Part shown: positions 49,101 through 58,600 of the stretch, in pieces | How the letters are laid out: every line of letters begins with the position of its first letter | Numbering within the stretch: the first letter of the stretch is position 1 | NCBI RefSeq assembly: GCF_041549525.1 | Contig: NZ_CP157456.1 | Coordinates: 2,604,001 to 2,668,000 of the forward strand | Reading direction: 5' to 3' | Length of the DNA: 64,000 nt | Source of the DNA: Paenarthrobacter aurescens | Lineage (GTDB): Bacteria > Actinomycetota > Actinomycetes > Actinomycetales > Micrococcaceae | Made by a program: the position numbers and the translations under genes | Notes under the pieces: model-generated | Told to the model about the DNA's origin: nothing | The model's input: the letters and a program-made list of their open reading frames with translations, nothing else | The model's database searches: none

Positions 49101-49973
49101 ATGCCGCACCCTGGATGGAGCACTTTCAGCTTCGAAGGGATCGGTACTCAATGGGAGATTTCGACGCCCGGGGATCTTGCTCCCGGCATCCAGGAGGAGT
49201 TGCTGGAGACCGTCGCGGAGTACGACCATACGTGGTCACGGTTCAGGTCCGATTCCCTGGTCTCCGGCCTGTCCCGTGCTCCGGGCGTGATCAGCTTGCC
49301 GGGACATGCCGCCGCCCTCCAGGAGGTGTATTCGGCTCTGTATCGCATCAGTGACGGCGCATTGACCCCCTTGATCGGCAGCAGCCTGGAGCGGCTGGGT
49401 TATGACTCCTCCTACGCGCTTGCTCCTTCCGGGAGTCCTTTGGCCCCGCCCCGCTGGGAGGATGTCCTCCACTGGTCGGGACCTGAGTTGGCTGCAAGGG
49501 AGCCTGTGGTGCTGGACGTGGGAGCCGCCGGCAAGGGCCAACTCGTTGACCTGCTGGGCGATGTCCTGAGGGAGCAAGGGCAAAGCGACTTTCTGGTGGA
49601 TGGAAGCGGCGACATGCTGCACGCCGGCGACCATCCGGTCACCGTTGCCTTGGAGCACCCCTACAACCCACGGCAGGCCATAGGCACCCTGGAGTTGGAT
49701 AATGCTGCATTGTGCGCGTCCGCTTCGAACCGCCGTACTTGGGGAGACGGTCTTCACCATGTTCTGGATGGGACTACGGGCAAGCCAATAGGCACCACGG
49801 TGGCCACGTGGACCGTGGCCGCGAGCGCGCTGGTGGCGGATGCGCTGGCTACGGCGTTGTTTATGGTCGAACCACCCCGGCTGGAAGGTGAGTTCGACTT
49901 CTCGTGGCTAACCGTGTCTTCCAGTGGTTCCGCCGCGTTTTCGAACCGTTTTGAGGGGAGACTGTTCACATGA
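49101..49973 (+). CDS. apbE: FAD:protein FMN transferase ApbE
   Basis: 290 residues. It attaches FMN from FAD to Ser/Thr of extracytoplasmic flavoproteins. Family motifs are LDVGAAGKGQLVDLL, FLVDGSGDMLHAG, SNRRTWGDGLHHVLDG and VADALATALFMV. No signal peptide is visible, so it may modify its target before or during export, or the N-terminus may be misassigned. It sits between its presumed target and the membrane reductase, overlapping the latter by 4 bases. Confidence 0.92.
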   Translation: MPHPGWSTFSFEGIGTQWEISTPGDLAPGIQEELLETVAEYDHTWSRFRSDSLVSGLSRAPGVISLPGHAAALQEVYSALYRISDGALTPLIGSSLERLGYDSSYALAPSGSPLAPPRWEDVLHWSGPELAAREPVVLDVGAAGKGQLVDLLGDVLREQGQSDFLVDGSGDMLHAGDHPVTVALEHPYNPRQAIGTLELDNAALCASASNRRTWGDGLHHVLDGTTGKPIGTTVATWTVAASALVADALATALFMVEPPRLEGEFDFSWLTVSSSGSAAFSNRFEGRLFT

Positions 49974-51472
49974 TTGCCGCTAAGTCCCGAGTGGACACCT
50001 GGTTGGGCCGCTTCACTATGTACCGCCTGATTCTCTGGGTGCTGGGCATTCTGGCGGCCTATAGCATGGTCCTGAACCTCTTGGGGTGGTTGACGTTCGG
50101 CCTGCCTGAGATGGTGGTCCATTTAGTGCTTTGCCTGGGCGTGACCTACGCATCCAACAGCTTGCTTGCCAGGATTTTCGGCGTCAAGCCGCACACAGAG
50201 TCCTCGCTGATCACCGGGCTGCTGCTGTATTTCCTGTTTTGGCCCGCCTTTGGGGTGATGGATATGGCCGGCGTTGCTCTGGCGTGCGTGCTGGCCAGCG
50301 TCTCCAAGTATGCGCTGGCCTTCCGTGGGCGGCATATTTTCAACCCGGCCGCCGCAGGAGCCTTCATTACGGGCCTGACAGGGTTGAACATCGCCACGTG
50401 GTGGGCTGCCACCCCTTCCATGTTGTGGCTTCTGGTCCCGGGAGTGGTGCTGGTCCTGTACCGCACCCGGAAGATGCTGATGGCCGCCGTTTTCCTGGCA
50501 GTTGCCACCAGCGTCATTACCGTGGAGCTGCTCAGCCGCGATATGACCGTTGGCCAGGCCTTGTGGCAGTCCCTGGCGCAACGGCCGTTGCTGTTCTTCG
50601 TGGGCTTCATGCTTTCCGAGCCTCTCACCTTGCCTCCCCGCCGCTGGCAGCAGTTGGTGCTTGCCGCCGTCGTGGGTGTTGTCTTCGCGGTTCCGTACAA
50701 CTTCGGTTTCATTGCCAATTCCCCGGAACTGGCACTGCTGCTGGGCAACCTCATTGCTTTCTTCCTGGGTCAACGCGGTGGCGTCCAGCTGACCTTCAAG
50801 GGCTCACGCCCACTTACCCCTGCCAGCACTGAATTCAGCTTTGAACCACGCAGGCCGGTGCGTTTTGCAGCCGGGCAGTATATGGAGCTGAACCTTCCCC
50901 ACGCAGGCTCGGACGGTAAGGGGCGTCGCAGGGTCTTCAGCATCACCAGCCCGCCCGGCGCAGAGGAAGTCACTTTCGGCGTCGGCACGGCTGAGCCCCT
51001 TTCCACAGCGAAGAAAGCATTGTTTGCGCTTCGCCCCGGAGACACTGTTGCGGCAACTGCCGTGGGTGGGGACTTTGTGCTGCCGAACGACGCCGGGAAA
51101 CCGGTCCTGCTCATCGCTGCGGGAATCGGCATCACCCCTTTTCTGTCCCAGCTTGCGGCCAAGGACGCTGACCGGGATGCTGTGGTGCTGTACCTGGCCA
51201 AGAGCCGCGATGAGTTGGCTGGTGTGGAACAACTGGAAGCCTCGGGCGCCACCGTGATAGCCCGGCTTGCGGACGGGTCCGCTCCCCCGCAGTTCATGCT
51301 CGACGCCGGCGACTCCAGGATCGATGCCCCGCGCCTCAAGGAACTGGTTCCGGATATCGGGAACCGGGAGGTGTTCGTCTCCGGCTCACCGGCAAGTGTG
51401 GACGCACTGCGCGCTGCAGCACGCGGCGCAGGAGCCCGCAGGGTCCATGTGGACTCGTTCGCCGGCTACTGA
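49970..51472 (+). CDS. NqrB/RnfD-like membrane domain fused to FNR reductase domain
   Basis: 500 residues. Residues 15-270 form about 8-10 membrane helices related to the NqrB/RnfD electron-transfer subunits (RHIFNPAAAG at 121-130, LLLGNLIAFFLG). Residues 280-500 are a ferredoxin-NADP reductase module: the FAD site RVFSITS (321-327) and NAD(P) site IAAGIGITPFL. Unlike NqrB and RnfD no SGAT-type flavinylation motif is visible in the membrane part. The design predicts that NAD(P)H electrons enter at the cytoplasmic module, cross the membrane and reach the flavinylated lipoprotein. The three genes are one operon. Confidence 0.88.
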   Translation: MIAAKSRVDTWLGRFTMYRLILWVLGILAAYSMVLNLLGWLTFGLPEMVVHLVLCLGVTYASNSLLARIFGVKPHTESSLITGLLLYFLFWPAFGVMDMAGVALACVLASVSKYALAFRGRHIFNPAAAGAFITGLTGLNIATWWAATPSMLWLLVPGVVLVLYRTRKMLMAAVFLAVATSVITVELLSRDMTVGQALWQSLAQRPLLFFVGFMLSEPLTLPPRRWQQLVLAAVVGVVFAVPYNFGFIANSPELALLLGNLIAFFLGQRGGVQLTFKGSRPLTPASTEFSFEPRRPVRFAAGQYMELNLPHAGSDGKGRRRVFSITSPPGAEEVTFGVGTAEPLSTAKKALFALRPGDTVAATAVGGDFVLPNDAGKPVLLIAAGIGITPFLSQLAAKDADRDAVVLYLAKSRDELAGVEQLEASGATVIARLADGSAPPQFMLDAGDSRIDAPRLKELVPDIGNREVFVSGSPASVDALRAAARGAGARRVHVDSFAGY

Positions 51473-51580
51473 CGGTGCATGATCCCCACCTTCCCACTGT
51501 GGCGCCGCCGGGTTTTCATTTGCGGCTCAGTGGCTGCTAAGCTCTAGGACGTCCCACCGGCAACGGAGGGAACCCTGGAT

Positions 51581-51653
51581 GCCCTCGTAGCTCAGGGGAT
51601 AGAGCGTCTGCCTCCGGAGCAGAAGGCCGTAGGTTCGAATCCTATCGAGGGCA
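51581..51653 (+). tRNA. tRNA-Arg (anticodon CCG)
   Basis: 73 nt folding as a standard cloverleaf. The acceptor arm GCCCTCG pairs with CGAGGGC, the D arm is GCTC/GAGC, the anticodon stem TCTGC/GCAGA holds loop CTCCGGA with CCG, and the T loop is TTCGAAT. CCA is not encoded. A terminator follows. Confidence 0.96.
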
Positions 51654-51659
51654 CAACGA

Positions 51660-51692
51660 ATACCCCGCCGGTTTTGCCGGCGGGGTATTTTC
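51660..51692 (+). terminator. Terminator after tRNA-Arg
   Basis: A 12-bp stem (ATACCCCGCCGG with its complement, 51660-51671 and 51677-51688) with loop TTTTG, followed by TTTTCG. Confidence 0.88.
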
Positions 51693-51779
51693 GTAGGCGG
51701 GGTATTTCAGTGTGCCGGGTACTGACTATCAGTTCGGGGCTTGCCGGTCCTGCACCACAAAAATGTCCGCCCCTCCTCC

Positions 51780-51785
51780 TAGGCT
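51780..51785 (+). promoter_or_regulatory. Putative -10 element of the protealysin gene
   Basis: TAGGCT lies 42 bases before the start at 51828. Unlike the leaderless cases, an AAAGGGG Shine-Dalgarno is present at 51812-51818, so a short leader is expected. Confidence 0.45.
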
Positions 51786-51827
51786 GAATTCAGTTGGTCA
51801 GACTGATAGCTAAAGGGGTTTGCCGTG

Positions 51828-52868
51828 ATGTGCTCGATCGTCCCGCCGTACATGCTTCGCAAGTTAGCCGCCCAAAACGAGCCCCGGCTGCGCGCTGTGG
51901 CAAGGGCTGCCAAAGAATCGCTGCTGCACATCAAAGACTTGCAGGCCATTCGCACAGCACCCATTCCGCAGGCGCCTCCCAGCGCCCGCCAGGCCAAGCC
52001 GGGCCCGCCCAAGCGGACCATTTACGATGCTGAGTCTTCAGAGGCCTTGCCCGGCCGCGTGGTCCGGAAGGAAGGTGCAGCGCCTACCGGGGACGTGGCT
52101 GCCGATGAGGCCTACGACGGCCTGGGGAGTACCCACCGGCTCTATGGGGAGATCTTTGGCCGTGATTCCATCGACGATGCCGGCCTGGTCCTGGATGCAA
52201 CTGTCCACTACGGGAAGCTGTACGACAACGCTTTTTGGGACGGCTCCCAGATGGTTTTCGGCGATGGCGATGGGCAGATCTTCCAGCGCTTCACCAAATC
52301 CCTCAGCGTAATCGGCCACGAACTTGCTCACGGCGTTACCCAGTACACGGCCAATTTGGCCTACCGGAACCAGGCCGGGGCACTTAATGAGTCCATGTCC
52401 GATGTTTTTGGCGTCCTCGTGGAGCAGTACCTGAGGCAGGAGACTGCAACGCAGGCGAGCTGGCTGATCGGCGAGGGCCTGTTTACGGACCAGGTCCAGG
52501 GCGCCGCCCTGCGCTCCATGAAAGCTCCCGGCACTGCCTACGACGACGACGTCCTGGGCAAGGATCCGCAGCCGGACTCCATGGATACCTATGTTCGGAC
52601 CAGTGCTGACAATGGCGGTGTCCACATCAACTCCGGCATCCCCAACAAGGCTTTCCATGTGGTGGCTACGGAGCTTGGCGGACATGCGTGGGAAGCCCCT
52701 GGCCAAATCTGGTACGGCACGCTGACCAGCGGAAGCCTTCCTGTGACGTGCACGTTTGGAAAGTTCGCCAAGACCACCGTTGCTACCGCAGAGGAACTTT
52801 TCGGATCCGGTTCAGCGGAGCATGACGCCGTCCTGAAGGCGTGGGAGACTGTGAAGGTCAAGGTTTAG
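51828..52868 (+). CDS. Protealysin-type M4 metalloprotease
   Basis: 346 residues, a thermolysin-family zinc peptidase of the protealysin type. The short N-terminal propeptide starts MCSIVPPYMLRKLA, closely like the protealysin propeptide with its conserved Pro-Pro. There is no signal peptide. The zinc motif is HELAH (164-168) with the third ligand E188 in GALNESMSDVFG and the catalytic His in DNGGVHINSGIPN. A GTG at 51825 is an equally spaced alternative start. The next gene is an emfourin-like inhibitor, the same pairing as in Serratia and Photorhabdus. Confidence 0.93.
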   Translation: MCSIVPPYMLRKLAAQNEPRLRAVARAAKESLLHIKDLQAIRTAPIPQAPPSARQAKPGPPKRTIYDAESSEALPGRVVRKEGAAPTGDVAADEAYDGLGSTHRLYGEIFGRDSIDDAGLVLDATVHYGKLYDNAFWDGSQMVFGDGDGQIFQRFTKSLSVIGHELAHGVTQYTANLAYRNQAGALNESMSDVFGVLVEQYLRQETATQASWLIGEGLFTDQVQGAALRSMKAPGTAYDDDVLGKDPQPDSMDTYVRTSADNGGVHINSGIPNKAFHVVATELGGHAWEAPGQIWYGTLTSGSLPVTCTFGKFAKTTVATAEELFGSGSAEHDAVLKAWETVKVKV

Positions 52869-52948
52869 TCAGGTGGCGGGACCGGACTTTTGCTTCGTTC
52901 CCTGCCGGTTGGCTGACCACGGAACAAAAGAACGAGAAGCAGCCGGCC

Positions 52949-53254
52949 ATGAAGATCACCGTCCAACGCAGTGGGGGAATCGCAGCGATGACTCGTATCT
53001 GGAGCGTGGACGCCGTCTCTGCCGATGAGAAGGATCGGTGGGTTCCGATCGTCGAGGCCTGCCCGTGGGATGAAGCCAAGAACCAGGCCCGGGAGGTCAA
53101 CGAGCCGGACCGCTTCATGTACTCCATCCGGGCGGGCCAACGCCGGGCCACTCTCCCGGACCGCGCCGTTACGGGTCCTTGGCAGGAACTGGTGGAATGC
53201 GCCAAAGCCGAAGGATCCGAGTCACGGGGACAACTGGGCAGCAGGCGCCGTTAG
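52949..53254 (+). CDS. Emfourin-like protealysin inhibitor
   Basis: 101 residues, starting MKITVQRSGGIAAMTRIW, a beginning typical of the emfourin family that inhibits and is cut by protealysin-like proteases. The core WQELVECAKA and the acidic-basic mixture match a small cytoplasmic protein. It lies 80 bases after the protease gene on the same strand. The ATG at 52949 is chosen because it gives the family start; the frame upstream has no homology. The assignment relies on context as much as sequence. Confidence 0.82.
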   Translation: MKITVQRSGGIAAMTRIWSVDAVSADEKDRWVPIVEACPWDEAKNQAREVNEPDRFMYSIRAGQRRATLPDRAVTGPWQELVECAKAEGSESRGQLGSRRR

Positions 53255-53264
53255 TTTCAACAGC

Positions 53265-54233
53265 CTAGATGGCTTCTGCCAGCTGGCCCCGGAAGGCCCG
53301 TCGGTAACTTTGCGGACTCGTGTCCAGCACCTTGGTGAAATGGTGGCGCAGCAGGACCGAGTGTCCAAACCCTGCTTCACGGGCAATTTCATCGATGTTC
53401 AGCTCGGTGGTTTCCAGTAGTTCCTGGGCACGCAGCACGCGTTGGGAGTTCAGCCATGCCGCAGGAGTCGCCCCGGTTTCCGCCCGGAATCTGCGGGCGA
53501 ACGTCCTCGGAGACATGTGGAGCCGCGCAGCCAGATCGTTCACGCTGTGCTCTTGGTCCAGATGTTCCACCATCCACCGCAGCAGCGCCTCCATGGGTGC
53601 CGAACCACAGCGGGGCATGGGCCTGTCAATGAATTGCGCCTGGCCGCCGTCGCGATGCGGGGGTACCACCATGTCGCGCGCTATTGCTGCAGCCACGTTC
53701 GCCCCCAACTCTTCCCGGACCAGATGGAGGCATGCGTCGATTCCGGCGGCCGTCCCCGCGCTGGTGATGATTGTTCCGTCCTGCACGTAGAGGACGTTCT
53801 CATCCACCATCGCGGCCGGGTAGCGGCTGGCCAGGTCCTGAGAATAGTGCCAGTGTGTGGTGCAACGGCGCCCGTCCAACAAACCGGCGCGGGCCAATGC
53901 ATATGCACCGGAACAAATGGACATCACCCAGGCGCCCCTGGCGTGGGCAGCACGTAAAGCGTCCAGAACGGACTCGGGGACTTCCTGGTCCCGTCCGAAG
54001 GGCGCCATGATCACAAGATCAGCATCGGCCGCTGCTTCCAGGCCGAGGTTTACATGAAGGGACAGCCCCGACTTCATGCGGATGTCTCCCGGTTCCGGGG
54101 CAACTACCCGGAAATCGAAAGCTGGCACGCCGGCACCCCGATCCGATCGGTCGATGCCGAAAACCTCGAAAGCGGTGCCGAATTCGAAGACTGAGAAGTT
54201 GGGGACAACGATCACAGCAACTGATGTCAACAT
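53265..54233 (-). CDS. GATase1/DJ-1-like AraC-family regulator
   Basis: 322 residues. The N-terminal two-thirds is a class I glutamine amidotransferase/PfpI-like sensing domain (VAVIVVPNFSVFEFGTAFEVF, AWVMSICSGAYALARAGLLDG with the nucleophile-elbow Cys). The C-terminal third is an AraC-type double helix-turn-helix (LHMSPRTFARRFRAETG, LDIDEIAREAGFGHSVLLRHHF-like). FtrA/GlxA-type regulators of this form control amine, osmolyte or carbon genes. It converges on the emfourin gene. Targets unknown. Confidence 0.9.
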   Translation of the reverse strand: MLTSVAVIVVPNFSVFEFGTAFEVFGIDRSDRGAGVPAFDFRVVAPEPGDIRMKSGLSLHVNLGLEAAADADLVIMAPFGRDQEVPESVLDALRAAHARGAWVMSICSGAYALARAGLLDGRRCTTHWHYSQDLASRYPAAMVDENVLYVQDGTIITSAGTAAGIDACLHLVREELGANVAAAIARDMVVPPHRDGGQAQFIDRPMPRCGSAPMEALLRWMVEHLDQEHSVNDLAARLHMSPRTFARRFRAETGATPAAWLNSQRVLRAQELLETTELNIDEIAREAGFGHSVLLRHHFTKVLDTSPQSYRRAFRGQLAEAI

Positions 54234-54314
54234 ATCTCCAGTGTGGCAGAAAATTATCTAAATGGGGCATTTCTGCCACTGTTTCTTGATCCTCCACAGG
54301 AGCAGGCTGGAGGC

Positions 54315-54485
54315 ATGGAAATCTTCGGAATCATCCTCGTCGTAGTCCTCATCACCGCAATCGCCGCCACCATTTCAGCCTTGTTGAAGGATGGCCGCGG
54401 ACACAACCCGCCCATCAAGTCCACCGAAGCCTGGAGTGCGTTCGAGGCTCCCAGCACGCCGTACTGGAACCCCCGCATCTACTAG
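54315..54485 (+). CDS. Small single-pass membrane protein
   Basis: 56 residues. One N-terminal membrane helix (EIFGIILVVVLITAIAATISALL) is followed by a short cytoplasmic tail rich in Pro, Asn and Tyr (GHNPPIKSTEAW, STPYWNPRIY). The ATG has AGGAG 12 bases and GGAGG 1 base upstream; neither is ideal. It is divergent from the AraC-type regulator and ends at a strong hairpin. Function unknown. Support is coding-like composition and a clean transmembrane segment. Confidence 0.6.
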   Translation: MEIFGIILVVVLITAIAATISALLKDGRGHNPPIKSTEAWSAFEAPSTPYWNPRIY

Positions 54486-54530
54486 GGGCATGCCAGGCCA
54501 CTGCAAGGTCCGCCACACCACAACCAACCG

Positions 54531-54588
54531 ACGCCCGCCCGTTCACCGAATTCTGCAGGATTCTTCGAACGGCGGGCGTCCCTGTTTA
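54531..54588 (+). terminator. Terminator after the small membrane protein
   Basis: GACGCCCGCC(C)GTTC (54531-54545) pairs with GAACGGCGGGCGTC (54568-54581), 14 bp with one bulged C, followed by CCTGTTT. The loop contains a weaker GAATTC/GGATTC stem. Confidence 0.75.
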
Positions 54589-54630
54589 AGCCACCATGAT
54601 TCCTGACACCACTGCGTCGGACACATGAGC

Positions 54631-54636
54631 TAGATT
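54631..54636 (+). promoter_or_regulatory. Leaderless -10 element for the WYL regulator
   Basis: TAGATT on the plus strand, seven bases before the ATG at 54644; no Shine-Dalgarno present. Confidence 0.5.
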
Positions 54637-54643
54637 CACATGC

Positions 54644-55636
54644 ATGATCCAAACGTCCGCCCGGCTCCTCCAATTGTTGTCGCTCTTACAGGTACGCCGG
54701 GAATGGACAGGCCCGGCTCTGGCTGACCGCATGGGCGTGACCGAACGGACGGTGCGCAGGGATATCGACAAACTGCGGAACCTGGGATATCCCATTCATG
54801 CATCCCCCGGAGTAGCGGGCGGATACCAACTTGGCGCAGGTGCCCAGCTGCCGCCGCTGTTGCTCGATGACAACGAGGCTTTGGCTGTGGCCTTGGGACT
54901 GAACTCTGTAGCCGCCGGTCCGGTAGCCGGTATTGGTGAGGCTTCAGTCCGCGCGCTGGCGAAGCTGGAGCAGGTACTGCCATCACGCCTGCGTCCAAAG
55001 TTCGCCATGCTGAAGGCTGCCGTTACTACCATCCCCAGCAATGCAGGCACCGTGGATCCTCAACAGCTCACCGTCGTCTCCGCGGCGATTTCGGACAGGC
55101 GGCAAATAAGCTTCGACTACGTCAAGTCCGACGGCGAGTCGGCTCGCAGGCTTGTGGAGCCCTACAGGTTGGTGGACACTGGCCGGCGCTGGTACCTGGT
55201 GGCGTGGGACCTTGAGAGGGAGGACTGGCGGACCTTCAGGGCTGACCGTCTTGCATCGCTGCCATCGGAACGCAAAAAATACACACCACGTCCCCTTCCC
55301 GCGGAAGACCTCGCCGCCTACGTGCAGCAATCCATCACCCGTTCGCCCTACAGGTTCGACGTCGTGGTGCGGCTTCGTGCACCCCTGGCCGAGGTTGCCG
55401 CGGTGGTAAATTCCCAATACGCCACCCTTTCAGCAGACGGCGCAATGGCTACCATCCTGCGGTCCGGTTGGGACAACCTGGCTGCGCCGGCCGCTTATCT
55501 GGCCGCACTGGACATGGATTTCGAGATCCTCGAGCCTGGCGAATTCAAGTCCTACGCCCTTGAACTTGCCCACCGGCTCAAGGGCGCAGCAGGGACTGTG
55601 ACGGACGCAGCGGACGCCGAACCCCAGCCACAGTAG
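54644..55636 (+). CDS. WYL-domain transcriptional regulator
   Basis: 330 residues. An N-terminal DeoR-like helix-turn-helix (RLLQLLSLLQVRREWTGPALADRMGVTERTVRRDIDKL) is followed by a helical linker, the WYL domain (ISFDYVKSDGESARRLVEPYRLVDTGRRWYLVAWDLEREDWRTFRADRL has the W-Y-L and R positions) and a WCX extension. Such proteins bind nucleic-acid-derived or other ligands; some regulate DNA-damage or defence genes. It is 13 bases upstream of hrpA on the same strand, possibly an operon. Confidence 0.9.
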   Translation: MIQTSARLLQLLSLLQVRREWTGPALADRMGVTERTVRRDIDKLRNLGYPIHASPGVAGGYQLGAGAQLPPLLLDDNEALAVALGLNSVAAGPVAGIGEASVRALAKLEQVLPSRLRPKFAMLKAAVTTIPSNAGTVDPQQLTVVSAAISDRRQISFDYVKSDGESARRLVEPYRLVDTGRRWYLVAWDLEREDWRTFRADRLASLPSERKKYTPRPLPAEDLAAYVQQSITRSPYRFDVVVRLRAPLAEVAAVVNSQYATLSADGAMATILRSGWDNLAAPAAYLAALDMDFEILEPGEFKSYALELAHRLKGAAGTVTDAADAEPQPQ

Positions 55637-55649
55637 ACTGGCAGCAGCC

Positions 55650-58600
55650 ATGACACTTCATATTTCCTACCCCGCAGAGCTGCCCGTATCCGAGCGCCGC
55701 GAGGATCTGATGGCGGCCATCGCCGCAAACCAGGTGACCATCATTGCCGGCGAGACCGGTTCGGGGAAAACCACGCAGATCCCCAAGATGTGCCTCGAGC
55801 TCGGCCTTGGAGACAAGGGCCTGATCGGTCACACCCAGCCACGCCGGCTGGCCGCACGGACTGTGGCCGAGCGCATCGCCTCTGAGCTGGATGTAGAGAT
55901 CGGCCAGGAAGTAGGCTTCCAGGTCCGGTTCACCGGCGAGGTCAGCCCTTCCACCAAGATCAAGCTGATGACCGATGGCATTCTCCTCGCCGAGATCCAG
56001 CGGGACAAACTGCTGCGGAAGTACAGCACCATCATCATTGATGAGGCCCATGAGCGCAGCCTGAACATCGACTTTATTCTGGGCTACCTCAAGCGCATCC
56101 TCCCCCAGCGCCCGGACCTCAAAGTCATCATCACTTCAGCCACCATTGATCCCCAGCGCTTTGCCAAGCACTTTGGCAACGAGGAAGATCCTGCCCCGAT
56201 CATTGAGGTTTCCGGACGAACGTACCCGGTGGAGATCCGTTACCGGCCGCTGTCCCAGCCGGCGGGCGGGGACGACGAATCCTCGGACGACGAACTCGAA
56301 GAGGACCGCGATCCCCTCGACGCTGTCTGCGACGCCGTGGACGAGCTCGGCAAGGAAGCACCTGGCGACATCCTTATCTTCTTCTCCGGCGAGCGCGAGA
56401 TCCGGGATGCCGCTGAGGCGATCAACGGCCGCATCCAGACAAACCGGCGCCTGGCCGGGACCGAGGTCCTGCCCCTGTTTGCCCGTTTGAGCCTGCAGGA
56501 ACAGCACAGAGTGTTCAACCCCGGCGGCAAACGACGCATCATCCTGGCCACCAACGTTGCCGAGACCTCGCTGACTGTTCCTGGCATCAAGTACGTGATT
56601 GATACCGGTACAGCCCGCATTTCGCGTTACTCACACCGGACCAAAGTCCAGCGGCTTCCCATAGAGCGCGTTTCCCAGGCATCGGCAAATCAGCGCTCGG
56701 GCCGCTGTGGCCGCGTGTCAGAGGGAATCGCCATCCGCTTGTACTCCGAGGAAGACTTTGAGTCCCGTCCGCTGTTCACGGACCCGGAAATCCTTCGGAC
56801 CAATCTCGCTGCCGTCATTTTGCAGATGACAGCCATGGGCGTTGCCCGCGGGCCCAAAGATGTTGAGAACTTCCCTTTCGTTGAGCCACCGGACTCACGG
56901 GCAATCAACGACGGCGTCACGCTACTGCGCGAACTCGGCGCTTTGAACCCGCCCAAGTCCGGTGACGCCAGCGGTAAAGGCCGCAGCGGCAGCGGCCTGA
57001 CCGCCGTCGGGCATAAACTTGCCCAGCTGCCGGTGGACCCGCGGCTGGGCAGGATGATTGTGGAGGCGGGCAAGCGCGGCTGTGTCCGCGAGGTCATGAT
57101 CCTGGCGGCTGCACTGACCATCCAGGACCCCCGGGAACGGCCTACGGATAAACAACAGCTGGCGGCGGAGAAACATGCACGTTTCCGCGATGAGCTCTCC
57201 GACTTCACCGGCTTCCTGAACCTGTGGAACTACATTCAGGAGAAGCAGCGCGAGCTCTCCTCCACCCAGTTCCGGAAGCTGTGCCGCAATGAGTTCATCA
57301 ACTACCTCCGCGTCCGGGAGTGGCAGGACCTTTTCACCCAACTCCGTCAGATGGCCAAGCCCCTGGGCATCGCGCTGGACAACAATCGTGTTGCTGATCC
57401 CGTGGGCAACTACGAGGGCATCCATATCAGCCTGCTCTCCGGACTGTTGAGCCACATCGGCCTCCTTGACGAGCGTAAGCGTGAGTACGCCGGTGCCCGT
57501 GGAAGCCGCTTTGCCATTTTCCCCGGTTCAGCCCTGTTCAAGAAATCGCCCACGTTCGTCATGGCAGCCGAGCTCGTGGAAACAAGCCGCCTCTGGGCCC
57601 GCGTTGCCGCCAAGTTCGATCCCCTGTGGGCCGAGCAGGTAGCACCGGACCTGGTGAAGCGCTCCTACAGCGAACCGCACTGGTCTTCGCGGCAGGGCGC
57701 CGTCATGGCCCACGAAAAAGTGACGCTGTACGGCGTACCCATCATCCCCAACCGCCGCGTCAACTACGGGCGCGTCGACCCCGGCTTGTCGCGCGAACTG
57801 TTCATCCGCCACGCCCTGGTGGAGGGTGAGTGGAAGACGCACCATAAATTCTTCCACCGTAACCGCGCCCTGCTCCAGGAAATCGAGGAACTCGAAACCC
57901 GTATGCGGCGCCGGGACATCCTGGTGGACGATCAAACACTCTTCGAGTTCTATGATGCCCGTGTGGGCAAGGAAGTGGTCTCCGAGAGGCACTTCGATAA
58001 ATGGTGGAAGGACGCCCGCCAGTCTGATCCCGATCTCCTGGACTTCGACCAATCGTTGCTGATGAGCGAGGACGCCGAGGCACCGGACGACTCCGCGTAT
58101 CCGAAGAGCTGGCACCACAAGGGCTTTGAACTCCCGTTGAGTTACGAGTTCCACCCCGTGGCGCCCGGTTCAGCCCCCAATCCCTCCGACGGCGTCACCG
58201 CTGAAGTGCCGGTGTTGTTCCTCAACCAGATGGACGATGCCCCCTTCCGCTGGCAGATCCCCGGCCAAAGGGTGGAGCTGGTGACAGCCCTCATCAAATC
58301 GCTGCCCAAGCAGATACGGAAGAATTTCGTCCCGGCCCCGGACGTTGCGCGGCAAGCAACTGCTGCCCTTGAAGCAGACTTCGATCCCGCAGTTGATGAA
58401 CTCGAGCCTTCGTTGGAACTGGTCCTTCGCAGGCTTCGCGGCCATGTCATTCCGCCCGGATCCTGGAACTGGGCTGCCGTGCCGTCACACCTGCGCGTGA
58501 GCTTCAAAGTGGTGGACAGCAGCGGGAAAGTCCTGGACGAAGGGAAGGACCTCTCCGAACTCCAGGAAAAGCTGGCACCTGCCACCCGCCGGGCCATTGC

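Noticed and set aside
51473..51580. A possible promoter for tRNA-Arg (TTGCGG with TAAGCT or TAGGAC)
   Set aside because: No pairing of these boxes gives an acceptable spacing, so I do not call it.
53389..54057. Several short open frames on both strands within the AraC-type gene
   Set aside because: All are internal shadows; the 322-codon regulator has clear domain motifs across the whole interval.
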